Part shown: positions 22,438 to 33,105 of the stretch, in pieces
Layout of the letters: each line of letters starts with the position of its first letter
Numbering within the stretch: the first letter of the stretch is position 1
DNA from: Limonium bicolor
Lineage: Eukaryota; Streptophyta; Magnoliopsida; Caryophyllales; Plumbaginaceae
Direction of reading: 5' to 3'
Assembly (NCBI GenBank): GCA_023374045.1
Contig: CM041777.1
Span: 485,437,594 to 485,501,593, forward strand
DNA length: 64,000 nt
Notes under the pieces: model-generated
Database searches by the model: none
Seen by the model: only the letters and a program-made list of their open reading frames with translations
Told to the model about the DNA's origin: nothing
Position numbers and translations under genes: made by a program

Positions 22438-24372
22438 TGAAATATCCTTGAAGATTATAAATAGTTAAGACTTAATTATGTAATTATTAAAGCCAAATTG
22501 TATAATTAATTAAGGCTAATGAGTCTTAATTTATTAAGGAGTTATGGAACCTAGATTATATTTACATGTAATAAATTATATGGTTCAAAAGGTTATTAAA
22601 CCTTCTAGGAAATGATGAAGTTAAATAATATAATTTGAAAAAAATTAAATAATTATTCAGGCTAATTAACCTTAATTACATATTTAAATTAAAAAATAAT
22701 TATTAATTGAGGAGAGTTTATAAAGCATAAACTATATAACTATATAAAATTTATATGATTTTATAATGACTTATTTAGTCTTAATCATATATTTAAGTAA
22801 ATATGGAAATAGTCTATTAAACTCTGAGTCTATGAAAATAATCCTATACAAGAGGAGAAAACTAAAATCACCCGGCCTTAGTTCCTCATTGGTAATTTCT
22901 TAGCTCTAATAAATAACCCTTTACCTCATTTGGGAACCATAAGTATCCGATATAACAAGTCTTATTCATCTAAAGATAGCCTATCCCAACCCAACCACTT
23001 CTATATTATGAAACCCTAACTGGCGAGCAACAAAGAGGCTCTGCACCGCTTTTCTTCTTGTGCCTGGGCAGAAGTTCAATTGTCCTCTTCATCCTCTTCG
23101 TTTTCTCCTTGTCACTGCCCTTACGGTGGAAAAAAAATCAGAGAAACTGCTGCCACTGGAACACACACACACATCCTGCGCTATGCTTTATTCTCTGCTT
23201 GTGATTATTTGACAAACAAGAAGCATACACGCTCACCCTCTTCATTCTCTACTTGATTGCGTGTTTCTACGGTAGTATATCATGGAAAGTCTGAAAGTAC
23301 ATTGCACACCAGATTCATGTTTCCTTGTGTCGTGCTGATGCAAATACCCACAATACACCCAACATACCAGATTTTATACCCCTCCGCCTCTCACAAACCT
23401 TGTTTCTTTTCAATGCAAATCCTACACAAATAAATCACTTACTGCTGCACTTCACATACCACATTTAAATTGGACTGAAATTCCTATGGTGTTGCATACA
23501 ACTCCACGTCTCTTCATTCCTTCTTGACAACGCGCCTCTTCAACGTTTAACCACTGTTTTCAATGTCATTTCTTCACTTATCTTAACGGTGACCTGCTCC
23601 AGCCACATACCAGATTGACGGTATGGGATGATTGGATCCGTGGTAAAGAAATCAAATGGGCCTGGAGGGCTACAATTCGAGCTCTCTGTTTGGTGGCATG
23701 GGAAGATAGAAATAGAAAAACTTTTAACCCGGACGCTTCGATGAATTGGGATCCTTTGAAACAATGAAGCTTAATGTCTGGCGATGGTGCAACCTTAATG
23801 GGATCATTCCCCCCCTTGATATGCATTCATTTCTTCATGATGATTGCTTATTTCATCGATGGAAAGCATTGATGTGAGGCTCTTGTGCTTGTCTTCGTGC
23901 GGATGCAATCTGGTCCCTGGTGTGGCCGTTGCCACTTGGAGTACTCAGGCTCCCTCAGTTCAGAAGAGGTCCTCATTCTGCTGGCAATTTCGAGGCATCC
24001 TTGCCTATCTGGTTGGTTGGTGTGAGTTTTAATGCATTTCTAGCAGTATATTGTCTTATGAACAATCAAATATTCGTAGGCTTTTTTCCTTTTCCCTATT
24101 CTCCCCCCATTCTTGTTAGTCTGTACATACATTATTTACTTCCACTCATCAATACAAGGCCCGGCGCCACCCATTAAAAATAAAAAAAAACATACCAGAT
24201 TGACGATGGAAAAATACATGCTCTACACCCTTTTTCATGCTTCCCCTGTTAGTATGTTGCTGCAGCAATAGAAGGACACCAGCACTGCTGCATGTCATTG
24301 AAGAATAAAGCATCTCGTTCTCTGTTTCTATAGAGTTTAGCTCCCTTATGTCCTTCGATTCTTGAGCCCAGT
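22438..24372 (+). repeat. Element A 3' LTR, first part
   Basis: It starts TGAAATATCCTTG and aligns with 10745-12099 of the 5' LTR. The extra 570 bp at 23621-24190 are a LINE fragment. The segment ends at CCAGT (24368-24372), where element B begins. The LTR resumes at 39149. Confidence 0.9.
23621..24190 (+). mobile_element. 5'-truncated LINE insertion
   Basis: The insertion is absent from the A 5' LTR. It is flanked by a 15-16 bp target duplication (CATACCAGATTGACG at 23606-23620 and 24191-24205) and ends in an A-rich tail (ATTAAAAATAAAAAAAAA). Both features identify target-primed reverse transcription. The 5' part reads WDDWIRGKEIKWAWRA and ALCLVAWEDRNRKTF. This resembles the C-terminal tail after the reverse transcriptase in plant L1-type LINEs, where a WxxWxERNxRxF motif is common. 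A stop follows and then a roughly 400-bp 3' UTR. Only the last part of the element was copied, which is usual for LINEs. It entered after element A, because only one LTR carries it. Confidence 0.88.
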
Positions 24373-27300
24373 TGAAATACCCCAAACCCAGATATGGTGT
24401 TTAGATGATAAACTAAGATATAAGGAGGCTAGTTAATTCCTAAGAAACATTAAGAAACAATTTAAATCAAAGGAAACACCATAAGAGCAGTTTAAGCAAA
24501 AACGTGCTCTAAGCTTGGAGAGACTTGGGTGAGCACCCAAATATCATTCTTAGAACTTAGTAATATCCTAATGGTCATATTAAATAAATTACCAAAGAAA
24601 ACCAAGCTCAAAAACAAGTTAAAACACAAATTGTGCTTTAAGGACTCTTAAAGCACATTTTTGAAAAATTGTCTTAGAAAGGGGTTTTAAGTGGCTAAAT
24701 GCCCATGATTACTCCCTAATTAACTCATGTACTACTTAGTATCACATTAATCGAATCTAATGGGAAATCAAAAATTTCACAAATATGTGGACTAATTTAT
24801 GAATAGTAACCGAATAGTGCCTAGTTTAGTCTTTAGTCAATTAAGTTTAGTTAGTTGGTCAAACAAGACCATGACCAGCTTAATTAAAGGGGGTGGCCGG
24901 TTTTTAAGGTGATGATTCACCACATGATCAAATAACAAAAGAGAAGAAGATATAAAGTAAGGTTACTATTTGCTTTTAAAAAAGAAAATCTTACCTTTTA
25001 AGTCATCTCTCCTCCTTTCATCATTCTTCATCTTCTTCACCGATTTTTGCTGCTCCTCTCTTCTTCTTTGACGTGAAGAACAACCCCCATGCTAGCTCCA
25101 TCTCTCTTTGACCATAACTCACTCATCTTAGCTCCAAAACCAAAACAAATACATATTCTTTTTAGTTAGCTCAAGCTCTCTCTTTCTATCTTTCCAAAAC
25201 TTCAAGAGCTTCATTTTGGTGCCAAGACAAACCACCATTAGAGGAGGAAATAGAAGTTTAAGGAGTTCATTGGCTTCTCCATTCTCTTAAGGTAAGGAAA
25301 ATGTAAGAAAATCTAGGTTTCCACCGTTTTTCTTCATTACCGAAAAAATCATACTCATGGGGCTTCATTTTTATGCCTTGTTCTAGCTTATTTTCTATTC
25401 TCCAAGGGCTAGAGGAGTTCCTTCTTGCTTCATATCCAAGCCTATTCTAAGACTCCAAGGTAAAACAATTATCTTAATACCTTAAAACACATTTTAACCT
25501 AGGGTTTGTTCCTTAAGGTTAATGTATTATCTAGCACTCATTAGAGTCATTGGATATTTGTTAGAACATTGGCAAGGATAATTGTTTGGTGACCGAGATT
25601 AAGCAAGGGAAAAACCTAAGGAGGAAAGTTTGTGAGCTTGTAGAAGAACAAGGTAAATTTCTTACCTTAAGGTGTTTAATGCATTAAGGGATGGGATTTA
25701 GATATATAGTAAGTTTAGTTTATAGTTTACATTAGAAAAGGGCAATAAAACCTAGGAAAAACAATGATGATATTTGAGAACTTGTGACAAAGGAGCAAAT
25801 GAGAAAATGGATAGTTTAAGAATGTCAAGGTGAATTATAAGAGAATTTATATTGCAATGGGAGCCTTGTTGTGTGTATTTGCAGGTTAAAGGCGATTATT
25901 ATGTGGGAAATTTAGTGTTTAAGATTTATGCATTTAAGGGCCGAAGAGCCAAGTCATTTAAGGGCCTAAGTGCCAAGCAATTTAAGTTTATGCACTATAT
26001 TGTGATGTAGTGTAGTTTTGGTGTATGATGTGTGTTAAGATGGTGTAATGAGAATTTAGGTGTTCATGGCTGTTTGATGGTGAAAAACTAAGTGTTTAAG
26101 TGTGACAATATACTAGAGAATCCATGGCAAAATTTGGTAAAGAACCTAAGTGTTTAAGATGTGTTAAGGAGATTTCATGACTAAGGAAGGACTAGGAAAA
26201 TTTAGGGGTTGTTTTGATGAAAAAGAGTGAGTTTAAGGTGTTCTTGTGAGTTACAATGACTTAGGCATCATCATGAAGGATTTAGGAATCAAATGATTGT
26301 CTTGGGATATACTTGTGTATTTAGGACTTAGGCAAATATTGGTAAACAAGTAGGAAGAAGATAATGAGTTGGGAAAAGGAGGCATAAACTTGTGAAGGAA
26401 CTTCAAGTGATGGTGTGAAGGAATTTTAGATGGTGAAAGATGCTTGGGAGATGATGTTATAGTGGTGAGGAAACATATTGGCATAGTGGTTATAATAGGT
26501 ATGAAACACCACTTAGAAGCCTAGTGAAAAACATTACAAGTGTTGGCATTATTACAAGAAAAATGCATAATGACTAAAGTGGATTTTGGTGAGTGGTTTA
26601 ATGAGGTTAATGGAAAGCTAAAGGTGTGTTTGAAGTGCCCAAATGGGGTTAGAACATACTAGGGTATATGGGGTGAAGTTTGGAGTCAAATGAGAATTTA
26701 GAAACAAAGGTCTAGAGCCGACCGACCTTGGGGACAACACCTGCAAGGTCGGTCGAGCCCAGTTTACACTACCGGAAAAGTTTCTGGAATGGACCGACCT
26801 TGGGGACCGGACTTGCAAGGTCGATCATGCCTAAAATTTTGTACGAGAATTGGTCTCTGGAATCGACCGAACTTGGGACCGACCTTGACAAGGTCGGTCG
26901 GGCCTAAATTTTCAAGGGAAAAACTCTCGGGAGTGAACCGACCTTGGGGACCGGACTTGCAAGGTCGGTTGGGGTAAAAAAATCTCAAACAGTAATATGT
27001 TCTGGAATGGACCGACCTTGGGAAAGGTCGGTCAGTAAGGTCGGTCGAGCCAAAAAGCTTATAAAAAAAACTTTTAAGTTCCAAAAAAATGTCCATTGGT
27101 ATTAGGGTATGCCATTAAGAGGGTAATGATGATTAGGAACTTAGGGACCTAAGGAATTAAGTTAAGTTAAGTATAAACCTTAATGTTTAAAATTAAGTTT
27201 ATAAGGTTAAGTGGTAAGGACTTAAGAGGTGTTAAGAGGGGATCAATAAGGGTTAAGTAAGTTAAGAAGTTAATTAATGTATAAGTAATTAATAAACTAA

Positions 27301-28626
27301 GTTGGATGAATGTTTTAGGATTGGGAGGTTTGGAACCCGAGGAGAATTAAACAACAGGGACAATCGACGGTGAGCGGTACAGTCTTTCTTGTGACCTGCT
27401 TGCTAACGAGGTGTCCCTCGGCTTGTGTGCTATCTGTTTATTTGCTATGACTAAGACAAGATAAAGCATGAAACCGGTTATACTTGTTCTCGTTGTGATT
27501 ATGTCTTCTTTACACTAACCCATGAGACTTGAAGTTTGCTACTAACTAAGTTTAGTACTTATTGAGTTAAGAAGAGGAGTTGTAAATTGGTATCTGTTGG
27601 TTAATACCCGTTAAGGTTTAACAAACACATGGTTTAAAGATTTTCACTAACTGGAACTTAAGGGGGGAGTGAGGAACCCGGGACTGACTCCGGTCTTGCA
27701 TGCTAAGGAAAGGGGGGTCGGTATCTGAATCAGATCCGTCCTCAGCTTAAGGACTTGTCTTCGGACTTGTTGCCTAGGGTCGGTTGCCGGCTCGGCTACT
27801 CTGGACTTCCCGTCCAAGGTAGGTGGCATTAAGATGGTGCGGTAGGATCACCTAAATCCTAAGACTAAGATAAGTTGTTTATTCAACCAATGGAGTTAAT
27901 AGCTCATTGGCTAGGGTTGCTTTTGACCCGACACAAATAAACATTGAGGTAAAAATCATTCATTCTAACTATGAACGGTTTGTATACTGAGATTAAGATA
28001 AGGATAAGACTGAGGTATGTTAAGGTGAACTGAGGATAAGTGGAATCAGATCTGGGGGAGGTTACTACTAACCCACTTGTTATGGGAACGCTTGAGTCGT
28101 TCATTTGTGCTTGGACTATGTATGTTCATTTGTGGATTGTTGTTTTATTGCATTTCATATTAAGATTGTGATTCTAATCAACTTCCATGCTATCGACAAT
28201 TAGTTGTCGTAGCCCCGTTAGCTTGGGGGCCATGAGAGGGTCGTACCAGCATTCGTGCTGACCCCCTTTGGGGGCTGTTTTTACACTTGCAGGTAAGCGG
28301 CCCATGAAGTCACACCATGAGAGTAGGAGCGGGTAGACTTAAGTGGGACTCTTATTTTGATTACGGGTTGCGCATGTGCTCCTGTCTGTTGATATTAAAC
28401 TGATGGTAGTTATGTTATTAACAGAGATACTAAGTACTCGGTTGGTGTAATGTTTTTGGATAGTTGTATGATCTTTTGGATTACCAGTTGTAAAAGTTTA
28501 AGAAACGGTATTTCTTGTTGTTCAGACCGTGGCAAGATCCTGGTGTTGGTTTATTTCCGCTGCGATGTTTATGTTTTAGTTGTTAAGTTTAGGGTAACCA
28601 CGATTGGCTTAGGACGGGGTGTTACA
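24373..28626 (+). repeat. Element B 5' LTR
   Basis: This 4254-bp LTR runs TGAAATACCCC to GGGGTGTTACA. It matches 34827-39148 closely; a whole 72-bp hairpin unit is missing here compared with the 3' LTR. A TATAAAG sequence at 24951 followed by a CT-rich stretch (25010-25080) is a possible promoter, but the 3' LTR copy has lost the TATA. Three AAGGTAA donor-like sites (about 25289, 25458 and 25650) follow. No gene is contained. Confidence 0.92.
26717..27049 (+). repeat. Hairpin-unit array in element B 5' LTR, five units
   Basis: Five units of about 70 bp each carry an inverted pair of the type GACCGACCTTG and CAAGGTCGGTC around GGGGACCGGACTT. They are separated by AT-rich spacers that often end in TCTGGAATG. 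Each unit could fold into a GC-rich stem in otherwise AT-rich sequence. Confidence 0.88.
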
Positions 28627-28631
28627 AAAAG

Positions 28632-28659
28632 TGGTATCAGAGCGTAGTTACGCTCTGAT
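28632..28659 (+). other. Element B primer-binding site within a perfect hairpin
   Basis: TGGTATCAGAGC (28632-28643) matches the initiator tRNA-Met primer site. Bases 28636-28646 (ATCAGAGCGTA) pair perfectly with 28649-28659 (TACGCTCTGAT) over a 2-base loop, so most of the primer site can be folded into a stem. Confidence 0.88.
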
Positions 28660-28860
28660 CAAGAAATACCGGACATAGGTGACCACTGAGTTAGGGTAAG
28701 AGTTAAGATATATGCAACGGATAAGGGCGTGAGTTGTTAGAGTGAGTAGAGTCAGATGACCACTATTAAGTGTGGATCGTCTTTACCGTCTACGGACGAT
28801 ACAAATCCTTGAACCGAAACCGTTATGGATTTGAACCTAATGTGAGTTGTGCTTATTCAG

Positions 28861-30190
28861 ATGTCAGGAAGGAGAGGAGGCCGAGGCCGTGGTCGCGGTG
28901 ACGAGGCTGAGATACCGGAAGGGCAGACGATCGCGGAGATCGTGGCTGCCGCATTGGGGCACATGGGCTATCAGCCTGGTGCACCCCCACCTCCACCGCC
29001 ACAGCCCTGGGAACCGAACTGGGTGAAGAGTCTGGCTGACCTTCGACCCGTACACTTTAAGGGAGAGACTGATCCCGCCAAACTTGAGGCTTACATCTCC
29101 GAGCTGGAGACCGCCTTCGAGACCCTTGACGTCCCTGCTGGGATCAAGGTTCGTCTGGCTGCGTTCTACCTGAAAGGGGCAGCAGGCGATTGGTGGAAGC
29201 TGGTGAGGGCCGAGCATGTGGCCAATCCAGAGTTCGGCTGGGAGCAGTACACCGCATTGCTACGAGCTAAGTACTATCCCGCCCATGTCCGGACAAAGAA
29301 GCGTCTAAAGTTGGATGCGCTTAAGCAGACCGACAAGATGACGGTGGACGAGTATTACTTAGAGTTCACCACCTTGCTCCGTCTTCTGCCAGGTCTTGGA
29401 TATTTAGACCAGATACTGGTGGACCGCTTCTATGGCGGGCTTAGCCATCGACTCCGCTACGGCATGGGGCCGACGAGCTATACTACCTTGCAGGTAATAA
29501 GAACGACTAAGATATGACTATGAGAGTAAGATTTAGATTGTGAGAAATAAGAGAAACTAATACTTTGGAAAGCATGAGTGCTATCATGCCGCTGCTAAGG
29601 TTGAGATAACCGTCCAGCTGAGGGACGAGGACAATGCCAAGAGAAAGAACACCGGGAAGAGCACAGTGCATCAAAGGCAAGGAGGGTACAAGAAACAGAA
29701 GTACCAGCCTCAAGCCCAGAAAAGTCAGAACCAAAAAGGGAAGGAGGAAAAGGAGAAGGCACCAGAAGTGCCACTGAAGTTGACATATGCATATGCAGCT
29801 AAGCCCCTGCGCTCAAGGGCGCCAAAGGGATCTGAGACTGATAAGAGAGCCGGTGGTGGCTACCAGCGATGCTACATCTGTTAGTGGTGTCACAAGGACC
29901 ACCCCGGGCTCGATTGTAAGGGGAACAAGGTTGAGTGCAACTATTGTGGGGTGTATGGGCACCGAGCATACGAGTGTTTCCGGAACCTCGCTAGCAGAGC
30001 CTTTATGCCCGAGATGAAGGGCAAGGGCAAGACCGATCAGGGAGCTGGATCTGACGGTCAGAGAAGGGTGCAGCAAGCTGTAGATAAGAACCCACGGGTA
30101 GTCCAGAAGTCGGGACCCACACTACACATGGTAGACCGGGATGATGAGCCTGAACCCTCATCGAGGCCAGGTACCGCTATGAACCGTTAA
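28861..30190 (+). pseudogene. Element B gag, broken
   Basis: Gag forms the particle and binds RNA. The start chosen is the ATG at 28861, giving MSGRRGGRGRGRGDE and a proline run; an open frame extends a few codons upstream without an ATG. The retrotransposon gag domain spans roughly residues 55-205 and includes KGAAGDWWKLV and YYPAHVRTKKR. The frame is lost at about 29494, with stops and indels through 29590. It resumes with HECYHAAAKVEITVQLRDED, a lysine/glutamine-rich linker and two zinc knuckles. The first is split by an in-frame TAG at 29882-29884. The second is a standard CCHC (CNYCGVYGHRAYEC). The reading ends in an acidic tail at 30190. Protease and the AlkB-type region follow. Confidence 0.88.
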
Positions 30191-30287
30191 GTGATATAAT
30201 TACCTGCTTACCGCATTATCATGCATGTTTGGTGAATAAATGAGTTAAATAAGAATACAATAAGATTAGACCTTGAGTAAGATATGA

Positions 30288-31043
30288 CCTATTACCACCT
30301 TAGGAAGCTTCAACATATGCTATCCAATACCTTCAACACCTAACCTGGAAGACACCGACATCCCAACCCGAGACTTTCCAACCGAACAATGTCAGGTTAT
30401 CCGCCCAGGTATGATTTTATTAAGGGGATACCTGACACCAGTAGCACAAATAGCCATCATCAGGAGATGCAGTCAACTAGGAGTGGGACTGGGAGGTTTT
30501 TATACACCGGAGTACCCAGGAGGAGCAAGGATGAAATTAAAGATGATGAGATTAGGCAAGGATTGGAATCCTTATGCCAAGACGTACCAAACCACGAGGA
30601 TACAAGATGGAGTCTCACCACCTGGAATACCCGAAGAGTTCCATCCGGTTATTACATAAGTCGTGGAGATCGCTCAGCAGTTGGAAGCTGACCTGATTCC
30701 AGACATACAAGTGAACATCTGCATTGTAAACTTCTATGAGAAAGATGGGCGACTTGGACTACATCAGGATAAGGACGAGACAATGGAGTCTCTCGAAAGG
30801 GGGATGCCCGTAGTGTCTTGGTCCATTGGAGATGACGCTGAACTTTTGTATGGCGAGCAGAAGCGTGTGGACCGTGCTAATAAGTTAATACTTAAGTCAG
30901 GGGATGTATTAGTTATGGGAGGAGAATCAAGGATGTTATACCATGTGATTAAGAGAATCAAGCTGAATACAGCACCGTCAGCAGTGATTAATGCGATGCA
31001 TATGAGACCAGGACGGTTAAACCTAACCTTTAGACAATATTAG
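30288..31043 (+). pseudogene. AlkB-type Fe(II)/2-oxoglutarate dioxygenase domain captured in element B
   Basis: AlkB enzymes oxidatively remove methyl groups from DNA or RNA bases. The frame is open from 30288 apart from one TAA at 30657-30659. The first ATG is at 30411, but similarity seems to begin just before it (VIRPGMILLRGYLT). Motifs in order are GLGGFYTPEYPGGARMKLKM, the PPGIPEEF segment, VNFYEKDGRLGLHQDKDE with the iron ligands His (30762) and Asp (30768), PVVSWSIGDDAELLYG, SGDVLVMGGESRMLYH with the third ligand His (30942), and PGRLNLTFRQY with the two cofactor-binding arginines (31014, 31032). The sequence resembles plant ALKBH1-type proteins and has no introns. It lies between the gag zinc knuckles and the protease, where chromoviruses normally have nothing. 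Apart from the stop, all key residues are kept. Confidence 0.87.
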
Positions 31044-31061
31044 CCATGTAATGTTCTAAGT

Positions 31062-32510
31062 ATGATGCAAGGATTGAGATGTAAGAAAGAAGCACATGTT
31101 GTAAACAGGATGGTTATGAATAAAATAACAATGTTGTTCATATTAATTGTTACGACTCTTGTTATACCATCATTACTCATGAAAGCTTGTGAAATACAAT
31201 TAGGTTATGGACTCGGTACGGAAGGTGCGCTAAGCATACTTACAGAGGCACAGGCCGGCGCAAGCGGTACTATCCTCACCGGCACCTTTCCGATTAATGG
31301 GATTGAGGCATCCGTTCTCTTTGACTCAGGGGCCTCGCATACCTTTATCTCGGCATCGTTTGCGAGAAGGTTGGGGCTAGACGCTGATGAGCTACCCGAC
31401 TTCACGGTTACGCTCCCGTCTAAGGAGAAGGTTCGTTGTACTCGCTACTACCGAGGAGCCATCGTCAGAATTATGGGGGAAGATTTTCCGGTCAGTTTCA
31501 TTGAGTTCAAAGAGTTGGGATTTGATGTTATTTTTGGGATGAACTGGTTGGAGCGGCAGAAGGGTTGTATCCTCTGCGCCGAGCACAGACTGCTGCTCAG
31601 GAGTCCATCTGGGGTAACAATATCATACCGCCAGAGGCCCAGAGAGCCTTCGTCTAAGATCATCACCGCTATGGCAATGTATAAGGAGTTGAGGAGGAAG
31701 GAAGAAGTATATCTCTGCTATGTCCAGGACATAGAGAGGGACCCCGAGTTCGACCCCGACTTACCGGTAGTGTCGGAGTTCCCCGATCTGTTTCCACGGG
31801 AACTGCCCGGCATGCCACCCACTCGGGAGGTAGAGTTCACCATCGAGCTGCTACTAGGAACCGGACCGATAGCCAAGGCACCATATCGCATGGCTCCGGC
31901 ACAAATGAATGAGTTAAAGGATCAGTTGAAAGACTTGTTAGATAAGGGATTTATTAGACCAAGTGTATCACCATGGGGAGCGCTAGTTCTCTTCATGAAG
32001 AAGAAAGATGGTAGTCTCCGCCTCTGCATCGACTACAGGGAGTTGAATGCAGTAACTGTGAAGAATAAGTATCCACTACCCCGCATTGATGATCTGTTCG
32101 ATCAGTTAAAGGGAGCATCTGTGTTTTCCAAGATTGATCTCAGATCGGGGTACCATCAGATAGCCATTAAGGAGGGAGATATTGAGAAGACAGCATTCCG
32201 GACACGATACGGCCACTATGAGTTTACAGTGATGCCATTCGGTTTGTCGAACGCACCGGCGAAATTTATGGATCTGATGAACCGCTTGTTCCGGGAGCAG
32301 CTGGACAATTCGGTTGTGGTATTCATCGACGACATTTTGATATATTCAAAATCAAGAGCTGAGCATGAGGAACATTTGAGGAAGGTGTTAGAGGTACTGA
32401 GGGAGAACCAGTTATATGCTAAGTTCTCCAAGTGTGAGTTTTGGCTTGACCAGGTCTCTTTCTTGGGTCATGTCATCTTAGATGCTGGGATCGCGGTGGC
32501 CGAGACCTAA
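31062..32510 (+). pseudogene. Element B protease and reverse transcriptase
   Basis: This is the longest open frame of the element (482 codons). Residues 18-40 are hydrophobic and of unclear origin. The aspartic protease has its active site DSGAS at residues 88-92 and a conserved [10 protein letters not shown] at about 154-163. The reverse transcriptase follows from about residue 265. It includes [46 protein letters not shown], an [11 protein letters not shown] block, and FIDD (421-424), the gypsy form of the catalytic YxDD. The frame ends at 32510 after a frameshift at about 32490, so the thumb continues in another frame. The protein cleaves the polyprotein and copies RNA to DNA. Neighbouring frames show the element is dead. 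Confidence 0.93.
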
Positions 32511-33105
32511 GACAGTTACCGACATTCGGAGCTTTCTTGGTTTGGAGGGTTACTACCGGAGGTTTGTTAAGGATTTCAGCAAGGTCGTGAAGTCGATGAC
32601 CAGTCTGATGAAGAAAGATGCACCGTTCGTTTGGACGGATGATTGTGAGTTATCGTTTCAGAGTTTGAAGGACTCACTGACCACTGCACCGGTTCTGACC
32701 ATTTCAGACGGTATGGAGGGCTTTGAGGTTTATTGTGACGCATCCGGCAGAGGGCTGGGCTGCGTGCTTATGCAACATGGCAAGGTGGTGGCATATGCCT
32801 CACACCAGTTGAAGAAACATGAGGAGAACTACCCCACACATGACTTAGGGCTGGGAGCTGTAGTCTTCGCTTTGAAGATATGGCGCCACTATTTGTACGG
32901 GGTTAGTGTGATGATCTACACCGACCATAAGAGCTTGAAATATATATTCACTCAGAAGGAGTTGAATCTTCGACAGAGGAGATGGTTAGAGTTTTAAAAA
33001 GACTATGACATTGACCTCCAATACAAAGAAGGGAAGGCCAATGTTGTAGCGGACGCCCTGAGCCGTCGAGCACACTCACTCCATTCACTAGTCTCTTTCT
33101 CCAGC
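32482..33105 (+). pseudogene. Element B RT connection and RNase H
   Basis: After the frameshift the RT thumb resumes with [20 protein letters not shown]. The RNase H domain follows: [18 protein letters not shown] with the first catalytic Asp, [17 protein letters not shown], and [13 protein letters not shown] with another Asp. Family members usually have a Glu in the THDLEL motif. Here the position is Gly, so a catalytic residue is lost. A TAA at 32995-32997 interrupts the frame in the WLEF-KDYDIDLQY segment. After it the same frame continues through GKANVVADALSRR to the integrase. RNase H removes the RNA template and trims the polypurine primer. Confidence 0.9.
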
